A stretch of DNA of 35,069 bases. Origin: Eubacteriales bacterium (GTDB taxonomy: Bacteria > Bacillota_A > Clostridia > Christensenellales > Aristaeellaceae). The notes beneath the pieces are model-generated. The model searched no databases and was not told where the DNA came from. It saw only the letters and a list, made by a program, of their open reading frames with translations. Made by a program: the position numbers and the translations under genes. Below, in pieces: positions 1 to 6,976 of the stretch. The DNA lies in the NCBI GenBank assembly GCA_029974035.1, contig JARKQG010000072.1, positions 1-35,069 on the forward strand, in the 5' to 3' direction. Positions within the stretch are counted from its first letter, which is position 1, and each line of letters opens with the position of its first letter.

Positions 1-714
1 CACGGATTCGATGCCGACCCCCACATCGCCCTCGCCGCCCGCCACGGCCGCGGCCACGGCCGCGTGGTTGGGGCGCTCGTCGCCGTACCCCTCGACGGAC
101 GCCGGCACGATGCCCCTGCGCCGCAGCTTTCCGTCCAGCAGCACCCGGATGCCGCTGCCCTTCTCCCGGTTTACCAGCCGGATGCCGGGCCGCGCCAGGT
201 CGGCCCAGTCCGTCAGATCCCGGGGATTGCCCGTTGCAACGTAAAACCCGGCGGTGCGGCCGAAGAGCCGCACCACCACGGCGGCCAACCCCGGCAGCAG
301 GCGGGGCATGTAGGGCAGGTTGTACTCGCCGGTCTCCGCATCCCAAAGATGGGAGGTGGCGATGTCCGCGCGGCCGGCGTACAGCGCGCGCAGCGCGTTC
401 TAGCTGCCCTGGTGGGAGCGCACCACCACCGGCATGCCGGGCAGCGCGCCGACGTGGGCGGCGATCAGGTCCAGCGCCGGGTCCTGCCCGCAGAGCACCA
501 GTTGCCGGGCCGGGGCTGTTTCCGCCGCAGAAGGCGCCGCCAGAGCGGTCGCGGCACCTCCGAGCTTCTTCGCGAGGTCCGCGCGGCGGACGCGCAACTG
601 CCTGCCCACCTTCGCGGAGGGGATCTCGCCGCGCCGCAGCATTTCATACACGGTGTTTCGCCGGACGCGCAGCAGCAGCGCCACTTCCTGCACCGTCAAA
701 AGCTCGCTGTCCAT
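1..714 (-). pseudogene. HTH plus molybdate-type binding-domain regulator, interrupted by amber codon, partial at left edge
   Basis: The first ~55 residues form an excisionase/MerR-like helix-turn-helix (LTVQEVALLLRVRRNTVYEM). A periplasmic-binding-protein-like domain follows, of the kind found in one-component regulators beside molybdate transport genes. The start is the ATG at 712-714, preceded by GAGGAGG. A TAG at 400-402 ends translation after 104 codons. The same frame then runs open for all 399 remaining bases to the window edge and encodes typical domain sequence: SHLWD..TGEYN, then LVNREKGSGIRVLLD, then GYGDERPNHAAVAAAVAGG. The stop lies where homologues usually have Leu (GS-L-NALRAL), and TTG to TAG is one base change. 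It is therefore either a recent nonsense mutation or a base-call error. The gene diverges from modA and probably regulated it. Its C-terminus is beyond the window. Confidence 0.8.
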
Positions 715-736
715 GAAAGCGCCTCCTCTTTTCCTC

Positions 737-765
737 ATTGTAGCGTCAAAGCGCGGGGCTGTAAA
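737..765 (-). promoter_or_regulatory. Promoter of the HTH/binding-domain regulator
   Basis: On the minus strand, -35 TTTACA (760-765) and -10 TACAAT (737-742) are separated by exactly 17 bases. The start codon is about 25 bases downstream of the -10 box. Assigned by inspection against the sigma-A consensus. Confidence 0.6.
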
Positions 766-783
766 GCTTGTCTTTGGGAAGTC

Positions 784-805
784 GTTATTCTTTTAAAAGA
801 ATTAC
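784..805. promoter_or_regulatory. Palindromic operator between regulator and modA
   Basis: ATTCTTTTAAAAGAAT (787-802) is a perfect 16-bp palindrome. After one mismatch on each side it extends by GT...AC to 22 bp. It lies just upstream of the modA -35 box and also upstream of the regulator's -35 box. That is the expected place for a site through which the divergently encoded helix-turn-helix protein controls both genes. The sequence is not the E. coli ModE box; the link to the regulator is inferred from position. Confidence 0.55.
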
Positions 806-808
806 GTA

Positions 809-837
809 TTGACAGCGCCATGTCCGCTGTGTAAAAT
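809..837 (+). promoter_or_regulatory. modA promoter
   Basis: A consensus -35 TTGACA (809-814), a 17-base spacer and -10 TAAAAT (832-837). The modA ATG follows about 70 bases later, behind GAGGAGGG. Confidence 0.8.
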
Positions 838-905
838 AAACGCATATAAACAATACAAAACAATAAAAAACATGAAAAGAACGAACGGTGTAGAGGAGGG
901 TTTTC

Positions 906-1679
906 ATGAACCGAAAGATCAAGGCTTTTGCCGCGCTCGCGGTGGCGCTTTGCCTTTGCGCGGGGGGTGCCCTGGCGGAAACCGGGGTGGAACTGAACGT
1001 ATTTGCGGCGGCCAGCCTGACAGAATCCCTGACCCGGATCGCCGAATTGTATTCGGCGGCCCAGCCGGATGTACGGCTGGCCTTCAACTTTGATTCCAGC
1101 GGCACGCTCCAGACGCAGATTGAATCCGGCGCGGCCGCAGACGTGTTTTTGTCGGCGGCGCAGAAGCAGATGGACGCGCTGGAGGCGGGCGGCTACCTGA
1201 CGGAGGGCACCCGCAGGGATCTTTTGACGAATAAAGTGGTGCTTATCGTCCCCGAGGGCTCTACGCTGGGGCTCACCGGTTTTGAGGATGTGGCGTCGGA
1301 GAAGGTGAAGCTGGTGGCGCTGGGCAACGCGGACGTGCCGGTGGGGCAGTATTCGCAGGACATCTTCACGTCGCTGGGCCTGTGGGACGCGGTAGCGGTC
1401 AAGGCATCCATGGGTGCCAACGTGAAGGAAGTGCTGTCCCAGGTGCAGAGCGGCGCGGTGGATTGCGGGGTGGTGTATGCCACGGATGCGGCCACAGCCA
1501 CGGGCGTGACGGTGGTGGCGGAAGCGCCGGAAGGCAGCCACAAGCCGGTGGTGTACCCCTGCGCGGCATTGAAGGAATCGGCAAACGCGGAAGCCGCGGC
1601 CGCGTTTCTTGATTACCTGTCCACGCCGGACGCGGTGAAGGCCTTTGAGGACGTGGGCTTCACCATGGCCGCGCAATAA
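906..1679 (+). CDS. modA: Molybdate ABC transporter substrate-binding protein ModA
   Basis: A 257-residue extracytoplasmic binding protein expected to capture molybdate or tungstate. The N-terminus has a signal peptide (residues 1-24, ending ALA-E) that looks like a signal peptidase I site. No lipobox cysteine is in place, although Gram-positive binding proteins are usually lipoproteins. Family motifs are clear: FAAASLTESL near residue 34, the anion-binding DSSGTLQTQIESGAAADVFL stretch, and a GNADVPVGQYSQ loop. The start is fixed by GAGGAGGG upstream. It has its own promoter and terminator, and neither the permease gene (modB) nor the ATPase gene (modC) follows. It must therefore work with subunits encoded elsewhere or be a relic. 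The divergent regulator supports the molybdate assignment, as does the molybdenum hydroxylase operon at 19.3 kb. Confidence 0.93.
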   Translation: MNRKIKAFAALAVALCLCAGGALAETGVELNVFAAASLTESLTRIAELYSAAQPDVRLAFNFDSSGTLQTQIESGAAADVFLSAAQKQMDALEAGGYLTEGTRRDLLTNKVVLIVPEGSTLGLTGFEDVASEKVKLVALGNADVPVGQYSQDIFTSLGLWDAVAVKASMGANVKEVLSQVQSGAVDCGVVYATDAATATGVTVVAEAPEGSHKPVVYPCAALKESANAEAAAAFLDYLSTPDAVKAFEDVGFTMAAQ

Positions 1680-1713
1680 GCGGCAGGTGTTTTTAAGCGG
1701 ATCAAACCGCCAT

Positions 1714-1747
1714 ACCGGGCCTTCGGCGATTTTGCCGGAGGCCCGGT
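1714..1747 (+). terminator. modA terminator
   Basis: ACCGGGCCTTCGGC (1714-1727) pairs with GCCGGAGGCCCGGT (1734-1747), a 14-bp stem with one G-T wobble and loop GATTTT. GTTTCATT follows. It lies 35 bases after the modA stop. Confidence 0.75.
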
Positions 1748-1939
1748 GTTTCATTCAAAAAAATTGTAAAAAAGCTCAAATTCCCGTTTTTCTTGTTGTT
1801 TTTTTGAAGAACGGGGTTCGCTATTGCGATCGGCGGAAAGATATGCTAATATATATACAATACGCCGCAAAGTTTTCGAGAATACAGATATATTTTTCGT
1901 AACGATTGAGTAAGTTTTACATTGAGAGGGACGGATTCA
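1748..1939. other. AT-rich intergenic spacer with leader of the V4R operon
   Basis: About 190 bases, much richer in A and T than the surroundings, with no convincing open frame. It contains the promoter listed at 1824-1852 and an ~80-base leader. I looked for a c-di-GMP riboswitch in the leader and did not find its conserved core. Confidence 0.6.
1824..1852 (+). promoter_or_regulatory. Promoter of the V4R / GGDEF-HD-GYP operon
   Basis: -35 TTGCGA (1824-1829), a 17-base spacer, and -10 TAATAT (1847-1852) preceded by TGC, which makes an extended -10. Confidence 0.6.
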
Positions 1940-2455
1940 ATGGAGGACAGGAAGTACGCGTTTTCGTGGGCGCTCCTTGGGGATATCGGAGCGGGGCGGC
2001 CCAATCTGGGGGATGCCATCAGCGTCAGGGTATATCGCCTGATGCAGTATACGTTCCGGGACGTGCTGGAGCAGCGCTACGGCACCGAAGCGACCGACGG
2101 CCTTTTTCTTGAGGCCGGAAAGCTCGCCGGAATGCATTTTTATAAAAACATGATCGCGGGCGCCGCGGATTTCCAGCAGCTCGTTCAGATGCTTCAGGAG
2201 AGCTTTCGCTCTCTGGGGGTGGGCGTGATTCGCGTTGAAAAGGCCGACCCGCCCTTTGAGGAGATCATGCTGTCGGTGGAGGAGGATGCCGACTGTTCGG
2301 GCCTGCCGGAGCTCGACTACGAGTTCTGCCGGTATGACGAGGGCTTTATCGCCGGCATTTTGGAAGGCTTCACCGGCAGGCCCTACGACGTGCGGGAGAT
2401 CGACTGCTGGTGCACCGGCGGCAGGGCGTGCCGCTTCCGCGCGAAGGCGATGTAA
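1940..2455 (+). CDS. V4R-domain (4-vinyl reductase type) small-ligand sensor protein
   Basis: A soluble protein of 171 residues. The C-terminal half carries the V4R signature: a long helical stretch, an EGF(T)G segment, then IDCWCTGGRACRFRAKA at the end. The Asp-Cys-Trp-Cys-x-Gly...Cys-x-Phe pattern is diagnostic. V4R domains bind small hydrophobic ligands, or metal through the cysteines, and act as sensory modules. I chose the ATG at 1940 because GAGAGGG sits ten bases upstream; a TTG at 1922 is in frame but has no ribosome site. The next gene starts 20 bases after its stop, so the two are co-transcribed. I infer that this protein passes a ligand signal to the c-di-GMP enzyme downstream. There is no signal peptide or membrane segment. 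Confidence 0.82.
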   Translation: MEDRKYAFSWALLGDIGAGRPNLGDAISVRVYRLMQYTFRDVLEQRYGTEATDGLFLEAGKLAGMHFYKNMIAGAADFQQLVQMLQESFRSLGVGVIRVEKADPPFEEIMLSVEEDADCSGLPELDYEFCRYDEGFIAGILEGFTGRPYDVREIDCWCTGGRACRFRAKAM

Positions 2456-2475
2456 TTGGGTTTGAGGGTCTTACA

Positions 2476-4683
2476 ATGTGTGCAGAAAACAAATATGAGC
2501 TTGCGCTGAGGCACTTGGTCTGCCTGCTTCAGGATCGGAACTGTGCCGAAGCGCCCGAGGCGCTGGCCGGTGACCCCGATTACCGGCGGCTGGAGGAAAT
2601 GATCCGCATGCTGCGCGATGGGGCGCTGGCGCTGGGTCGGGGCGATCTCGACTGCGAGATCGAAGGCCGGGGCTATGCCATCGGCGCGCTCAAGGGCCTT
2701 CAGGGCGCGCTCCGGCACCTGGTATGGCAGTGCCGGGAGATCGCCACGGGCGACTTTGAGCAAAAGGTGGACTTTTTGGGCGATCTGTCCGAGGCCTACA
2801 ATCAAATGGCGCTGGCGCTGGGCGAGCGCACCGAAGCGCTGGCCCGTTCCGAGGCCAAGTACCGGATGCTGTTTGAAAACGCGGCGGAATCGATCGCCGT
2901 GGTGGTGGACGGCAGGGTGGCGCTGGCCAACCCCATCTTTGAAAAGCTGAATGATGTGGAGAGCGGCCGGCTCGCGGACAGGCCGTTTTTCGAGCTGTTC
3001 TCCGAGGAGGACCGGCGCGTTGCCGCGGCGCTCGGCGAATCGTTCCTGGAGGGAAAGCCGCAGCAGGCGCCGGTGACGCTCCGGATTGCCGCGCGGGAGG
3101 GTTTCATCTGGCTGGAGACAAAGGGCGTGCCCATCGACTGGGCGGGGCAGAAGGCGCTGATCTTCTTCCTCATGGATGTGACCCAGCGCAAACGGGCGGA
3201 GAGCGCGCTGAGCGTCAGCGAGGAGAAATACCGGCTGATGGCGGAAAACGCGCAGGATGTCATCTGGGTGCTGGACCTGGCCACAGGGCGCTTCACCTAC
3301 GTGAGCCCGTCGGTGTTTTCGCTGCTCGGCGTGACCGTCGAAGAGGCGCTCAAGGCGCATATTGCCGATTCGATGCCGCCGGAATCCTACGCGCGCTTTG
3401 ACGCTTATCTGAAAAAGCGCACGGAGGCGTTTTTGGGCGGCGCCCGCGATGGGGAAAACAGCGTCGTCGAAGTCGAACAGTACGCCAGCGACGGCGCCAC
3501 CGTCTACACGGAAGTATCGGTCAAGCTGCGCCTCAACGCATGCGGCGGCCTTGAGGCGGTGGGCATCAGCCGGGACATCACGGTGCGCAAGTCCTCGGAG
3601 CGGAAGATTCTCTACATCAACCAGCATGACCCGCTGACCGATCTCTACAACCGGAGGCACTACAACGAGCAGCTGTCGCTGCTCAACACGGCGGACAACA
3701 TGCCGCTTTCGCTGGTGCTGATCGACGTTAACGGCATGAAGCTGATGAACGATGCCTTCGGGCACATGGTCGGCGACAAGCTGCTGACCGGGTTTGCCCA
3801 GGTGCTCAAAAGCAGCCTGCGCGCGTCCGACATCGCCGCCCGCATCGGCGGAGACGAGTTTGTGCTGCTGCTGCCCCGCACCGACGCGAAGGCCGCGGAG
3901 CGCGTCGTCCGACGCATCAAGGCCGCCTTGATCGACAAGGCCGTGGAAGACATCGCCATCACAGCCTCCTTCGGCCTGGCGACAAAACACCTGGTCGAAG
4001 AGGACTTTGGCGGCATCTACCGCATGGCGGAGGACAACATGTACCGGGAAAAGCTGTCCACAAACCGGCAGCTGAAGGCCGATCTGCTGCAACAGATCCT
4101 CGACAACCTCTACAGAAAGAGCCAAGTCGAGCGTCGGCACTCCGAGGCGGTCAGCAGGCTGTGCATGGCCATCGGGCGCGAGTTCAGAATGAGCGTGGAC
4201 GACATCGAAAAGCTGGGCGCGACGGGGCTGTACCACGACATCGGCAAGGTCGCGCTGGACGAGGGCATCCTCAACAAGCCCGAAACGCTGGACCCGGGCG
4301 AAAGGATGGAGATCAAACGCCATCCCGAGATCAGCTACCAGATTCTCCGGTCCTTCGCCGGCATGGGCGAAATCGCGGACTGCGTATTGATGCACCACCG
4401 GCGCGTCGACGGCACCGGGTATCCGGAGGCGGCCGACGGGGACCTGCCGTTTGAGGCGCGGATTCTGGCTGTCGCGGAGGCCTACGACATGATGACCGGG
4501 AAATACCCCTTCGGTCCGGCGTTTACCGCCGAACAGGCAATTCAGGAACTGGAGCGGAACGCGGGCAGCCAGTTTGATGCCAAAGTCGTGCGCGTGTTCA
4601 TTGATCGCGTACTGAGAGGCGGCGCGCCTCCCGGGCCGAATGCGGCGCAGGAGAACCCCAATACCCGTTTTCCGGCCACCTGA
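2476..4683 (+). CDS. Soluble PAS-PAS-GGDEF-HD-GYP cyclic-di-GMP synthase/phosphodiesterase
   Basis: A 735-residue signalling protein. Residues 40-120 form a HAMP-like cytoplasmic segment (GDLDCEIEGRG...GDFEQKVDF). PAS domains lie at about 124-240 and 248-370, a GGDEF domain at about 380-535 and an HD-GYP domain at about 545-705. The cyclase motif RIGGDEF (457-462) is intact. RASD (449-452) lies exactly five residues before GGDEF, which is the inhibitory I-site. The phosphodiesterase ligands are all visible: H555, HD 587-588, H616, HH 640-641 and the VDGTGYP loop. Both activities could thus be real. No membrane helices are present, so the signal is probably cytoplasmic, from the PAS domains or the V4R partner. 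I chose ATG 2476 over an in-frame GTG at 2410, which would overlap the V4R gene. Confidence 0.92.
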   Translation: MCAENKYELALRHLVCLLQDRNCAEAPEALAGDPDYRRLEEMIRMLRDGALALGRGDLDCEIEGRGYAIGALKGLQGALRHLVWQCREIATGDFEQKVDFLGDLSEAYNQMALALGERTEALARSEAKYRMLFENAAESIAVVVDGRVALANPIFEKLNDVESGRLADRPFFELFSEEDRRVAAALGESFLEGKPQQAPVTLRIAAREGFIWLETKGVPIDWAGQKALIFFLMDVTQRKRAESALSVSEEKYRLMAENAQDVIWVLDLATGRFTYVSPSVFSLLGVTVEEALKAHIADSMPPESYARFDAYLKKRTEAFLGGARDGENSVVEVEQYASDGATVYTEVSVKLRLNACGGLEAVGISRDITVRKSSERKILYINQHDPLTDLYNRRHYNEQLSLLNTADNMPLSLVLIDVNGMKLMNDAFGHMVGDKLLTGFAQVLKSSLRASDIAARIGGDEFVLLLPRTDAKAAERVVRRIKAALIDKAVEDIAITASFGLATKHLVEEDFGGIYRMAEDNMYREKLSTNRQLKADLLQQILDNLYRKSQVERRHSEAVSRLCMAIGREFRMSVDDIEKLGATGLYHDIGKVALDEGILNKPETLDPGERMEIKRHPEISYQILRSFAGMGEIADCVLMHHRRVDGTGYPEAADGDLPFEARILAVAEAYDMMTGKYPFGPAFTAEQAIQELERNAGSQFDAKVVRVFIDRVLRGGAPPGPNAAQENPNTRFPAT

Positions 4684-4707
4684 AACGCCCAAAACCCCGT
4701 TTTGATT

Positions 4708-4720
4708 GTGACCTTGTCAC
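4708..4720. promoter_or_regulatory. Short inverted repeat upstream of the peroxiredoxin
   Basis: GTGAC-CTT-GTCAC is a perfect 5-bp inverted repeat about 80 bases before the peroxiredoxin start. It could bind a regulator, but I could not fit a convincing -35/-10 pair next to it. Confidence 0.25.
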
Positions 4721-4800
4721 GGAGGGAAGCGGACGGGCCGTGCTATTCTTGAGCCAAGCAAGAGGCAAAAGGCCCACGCTGAATGAAAAGGAGGTACAGT

Positions 4801-5472
4801 ATGGAAACCACCAGAATGCCGCTCATCGGAGATCAGGCGCCCAGTTTCAAGGCCGTCACCACCCAGGGACCGATCAGTTTCCCGGAGGATTTTGCCGGAA
4901 AATGGGTGATCCTCTTCTCTCACCCCGCCGATTTTACGCCGGTGTGCACCACCGAGTTCATGACCTTCGCCTCCATGGCGGATGAGTTCAAGGCGCTCAA
5001 TACCGAGCTTGTGGGCCTGTCCGTCGATTCTCTCTACGCCCACATCGCGTGGCTCCGCAAGATTCAGGAGTTGGAATGGAACGGGAAGAAGCACATTGAG
5101 GTCAAGTTCCCGCTGATCGAGGACATCCGCATGGAGGTCGCCAACAAGTACGGCATGATCCAGCCGGGACAGTCCAACACCCAGGCGGTCCGCGCGGTGT
5201 TTGTGATCGATCCGGAAGGCAAGATCCGCACGATTCTCTACTATCCGCTGTCCACCGGCCGCAACTTTGACGAGATCAAGCGCATCGTGCAGGCGCTGCA
5301 GAAGGCGGACGCCGACAAGGTGGCCACCCCGGCCGACTGGCGGCCCGGCGACGATGTAATCGTACCCACCGCCGGCTCCTGCGGCACCGCGAAGGAGCGC
5401 ATGGAAAGCCAGACCGACGATCAGTACTGCCTTGACTGGTTCCTGTGCTTCCGCAGGGAGAAGAAGGCGTAA
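4801..5472 (+). CDS. Peroxiredoxin, Prx6 subfamily with C-terminal resolving cysteines
   Basis: A cytosolic thiol peroxidase of 223 residues that reduces hydrogen peroxide, alkyl hydroperoxides or peroxynitrite. The peroxidatic site is HPADFTPVCTTE with Cys49. The long C-terminal dimerisation domain (PADWRPGDDVIVPT) marks the Prx6 group. Extra cysteines at 194, 210 and 216 (YCLDWFLCF) match the arrangement in archaeal-type Prx6 proteins, where the last two take part in disulfide formation. It is therefore likely a 2-Cys mechanism rather than true 1-Cys. The ATG at 4801 follows AAAGGAGG. It is monocistronic, with a strong terminator 14 bases after the stop. The electron donor is not evident from the neighbours. 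Confidence 0.93.
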   Translation: METTRMPLIGDQAPSFKAVTTQGPISFPEDFAGKWVILFSHPADFTPVCTTEFMTFASMADEFKALNTELVGLSVDSLYAHIAWLRKIQELEWNGKKHIEVKFPLIEDIRMEVANKYGMIQPGQSNTQAVRAVFVIDPEGKIRTILYYPLSTGRNFDEIKRIVQALQKADADKVATPADWRPGDDVIVPTAGSCGTAKERMESQTDDQYCLDWFLCFRREKKA

Positions 5473-5486
5473 AGAGGCGCTGTACA

Positions 5487-5523
5487 GGCGGCGGAACCCC
5501 GGGCCCGGGGCTCCGCCGCCTTT
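5487..5523 (+). terminator. Peroxiredoxin terminator
   Basis: GGCGGCGGA (5487-5495) pairs with TCCGCCGCC (5512-5520). The interior is itself GC-palindromic (CCCCGGGCCCGGGG), and TTT follows. Confidence 0.8.
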
Positions 5524-5550
5524 GGCATAAAAGACCGGGCTTTTCGCTGT

Positions 5551-5724
5551 CTAGTAGTCTGCGAAGTTTAAGAACCGATGATAGGGCGCAGAGATTTTTC
5601 TGCCCGGCACGGAGCCGGGGCGCAGGCGCAGCAGCGCTGCGTCAAGCGGAGCGCGACACAGCCGGACAGGAAAAGATCCAGCCATAGCGCGGAAATTAGG
5701 CTTCGCGGACTATTAGTAGTCCGC
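5551..5724. repeat. 174-bp structured intergenic element with terminal inverted repeats (MITE-like or structured RNA)
   Basis: The left arm CTAGTAGTCTGCGAAG (5551-5566) faces the right arm CTTCGCGGACTATTAG (5701-5716). They match at 14 of 16 positions, and both differences would be G-U pairs in RNA. Inside are two further hairpins: CCCGGC/GCCGGG (5603-5619) and CGCAGC/GCTGCG (5627-5641). The right end carries a perfect hairpin, GCGGACTA-TTAG-TAGTCCGC (5705-5724). No open frame covers it. It lies between the convergent peroxiredoxin and mrp genes. This could be a miniature inverted-repeat element, a REP-like repeat, or an RNA that folds back on itself. Copy number elsewhere is unknown. Confidence 0.55.
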
Positions 5725-5734
5725 ACCGCGGCGG

Positions 5735-6568
5735 TTACGGCGCGCTGTCCGCCAGCGCCTTCAGCCGGGCGGACACGCCGTCCAGCCAGTCGCCCTCATA
5801 GAGCTCAACTGCGCCTTTGTCCGCTGCGGCGGAGAGCCTTGCGTCGATCGGGAGCCGCGCCGTTTCCGGTGCGCCGTGGGCCCGGGCGACCGCCTCAAGG
5901 CGGCTCTCGCCAAAGGGGGAAAAGCGCTTGCCGCAGTCCGGGCACCGGGCGTAGGACATGTTCTCCACCAGCGCCAGCAGGGGGATATTCATCATGGCCG
6001 CCATGCGGACGGCCTTTTCCACCACCATTCTGACCAGGTCCTGCGGCGTGGTAACCACCACCACTCCGTCCACGGGCAGCGCCTGGAAAACCGTCAGCGG
6101 CACGTCGCCGGTTCCCGGCGGCATGTCGATGAACAGGATGTCCAGATCTCCCCAAACCACGTCCGTCCAGAACTGCTTGACGGTGTCCGCGATGACGGGG
6201 CCGCGCCAGACCACCGGGTCGTTGTCGTCCTCGATCAAAAGGTTCAGGCTGATCACGCGGATGCCGGTTTTTGTGAGGGCGGGAAAGATGCCCATCTCGT
6301 TTCCGGTGGCCTTTCCGGTCAGCCCGAAGGCCTTGGGGATCGAGGGGCCGGTGATGTCGGCGTCCAGGATGCCGACTTTGAGGCCCTGCCGCCGGGCGTT
6401 GACCGCCAGAAGGGCGGCGACCAGGCTCTTGCCGACACCGCCCTTTCCGCTGACCACGCCGACGACGCGCTTTATGCGGCTGGCGGCGTTTGCGCTCTCC
6501 CGAAAGCTCGCTGCGCGCCCGTCGCAGGACGCGCCGCAGCTGGAGCAGTCGCGGGTACACTCACTCAT
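5735..6568 (-). CDS. mrp: Mrp/NBP35-family Fe-S cluster carrier ATPase
   Basis: A P-loop ATPase of 277 residues that binds and delivers iron-sulfur clusters. The deviant Walker A GKGGVGKS is at 41-48, the switch DADITGPSIPK at 70-79 and Walker B FIDMPPGTGD around 147-155. The cluster-binding CPDC motif is at 209-212. The N-terminus adds four cysteines (C4, C8, C11, C15), as in NBP35-type members, which can hold a second cluster. It is the last gene of the opp operon; its ATG overlaps the preceding small reading frame by 8 bases (ATGAGTGA). The pairing with peptide transport genes is unusual. The Fe-S and Mo enzyme encoded at 19-22 kb is one conceivable client. Confidence 0.92.
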   Translation of the reverse strand: MSECTRDCSSCGASCDGRAASFRESANAASRIKRVVGVVSGKGGVGKSLVAALLAVNARRQGLKVGILDADITGPSIPKAFGLTGKATGNEMGIFPALTKTGIRVISLNLLIEDDNDPVVWRGPVIADTVKQFWTDVVWGDLDILFIDMPPGTGDVPLTVFQALPVDGVVVVTTPQDLVRMVVEKAVRMAAMMNIPLLALVENMSYARCPDCGKRFSPFGESRLEAVARAHGAPETARLPIDARLSAAADKGAVELYEGDWLDGVSARLKALADSAP

Positions 6569-6698
6569 GAAATTTCTTCCCCCTGTCCTTTTGTCTTTTC
6601 AGGGAAATCGCGTCCGCGATCCAGCGGACGCCCATGTACAGCGCGACGACGATGGCCGGCCAGAGCAGGATGTTTGCGTTATGGATCGCCAGGTTCAT
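6561..6698 (-). CDS. Tiny single-pass membrane protein (45 aa), unknown function
   Basis: Starts at the ATG 6696-6698, with AGGGGCG upstream. It encodes one hydrophobic helix (about residues 9-28, ILLWPAIVVALYMGVRWIA) followed by a basic tail ending KRQKDRGKKFHE, so the C-terminus should be cytoplasmic. Its stop overlaps the mrp start by 8 bases, which suggests translational coupling. A longer frame reaching 6758 exists but has no ribosome site. I do not recognise a family. Position and coupling, rather than similarity, support it as a real gene. Confidence 0.6.
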   Translation of the reverse strand: MNLAIHNANILLWPAIVVALYMGVRWIADAISLKRQKDRGKKFHE

Positions 6699-6733
6699 TG
6701 TATGTCGCCCCTGAAAGACTTTTGCGCGGGCGT

Positions 6734-6976
6734 TCAGCGGAACCAGACAAACTGGCAAAGCAGCACCAGCGCCGCCACAGCCAGGCTCAGCGCCAGCGCC
6801 ACCGTCAGCCCCGCCAGCGTGGCGCTGACCATGAAGCGGCGCAGCTCCGCCCGGGTCATCGGGGGCACGGGCGGAGCTTTCTCCCCGGGGCCGGGCCGCG
6901 CCGAATCGCCGGAGAGCATCTCCATGCCGGCCACCACGCGGCCGTCGTCCTCCTGCATGCGGTCAGGGCGCTTCAT
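6734..6976 (-). CDS. Small single-pass membrane protein (80 aa), unknown function
   Basis: A polar Pro-rich N-terminus (1-45) is followed by one strongly hydrophobic helix (about 50-77) and the end QFVWFR. The ATG at 6974-6976 overlaps the end of oppF by 14 bases; a second in-frame ATG six codons later is possible. It sits between oppF and the 45-residue membrane protein inside one transcription unit. Two consecutive small single-helix proteins might form an accessory pair of the transporter, but that is a guess from order only. Confidence 0.6.
   Translation of the reverse strand: MKRPDRMQEDDGRVVAGMEMLSGDSARPGPGEKAPPVPPMTRAELRRFMVSATLAGLTVALALSLAVAALVLLCQFVWFR

Noticed and set aside
400..402. 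Pyrrolysine or programmed readthrough at the amber codon
   Set aside because: The position is a routine Leu site one base from TTG, and no pyl genes or readthrough context are visible; mutation or base-call error is simpler.
1853..1939. Possible c-di-GMP riboswitch before the V4R/GGDEF operon
   Set aside because: Only a short ACGCCGCAAAG resemblance; the conserved tetraloop receptor and paired arms are missing.
2383..4692. A 769-codon minus-strand frame opposite the GGDEF/HD-GYP gene
   Set aside because: Antisense shadow; the plus-strand product has complete catalytic motifs.
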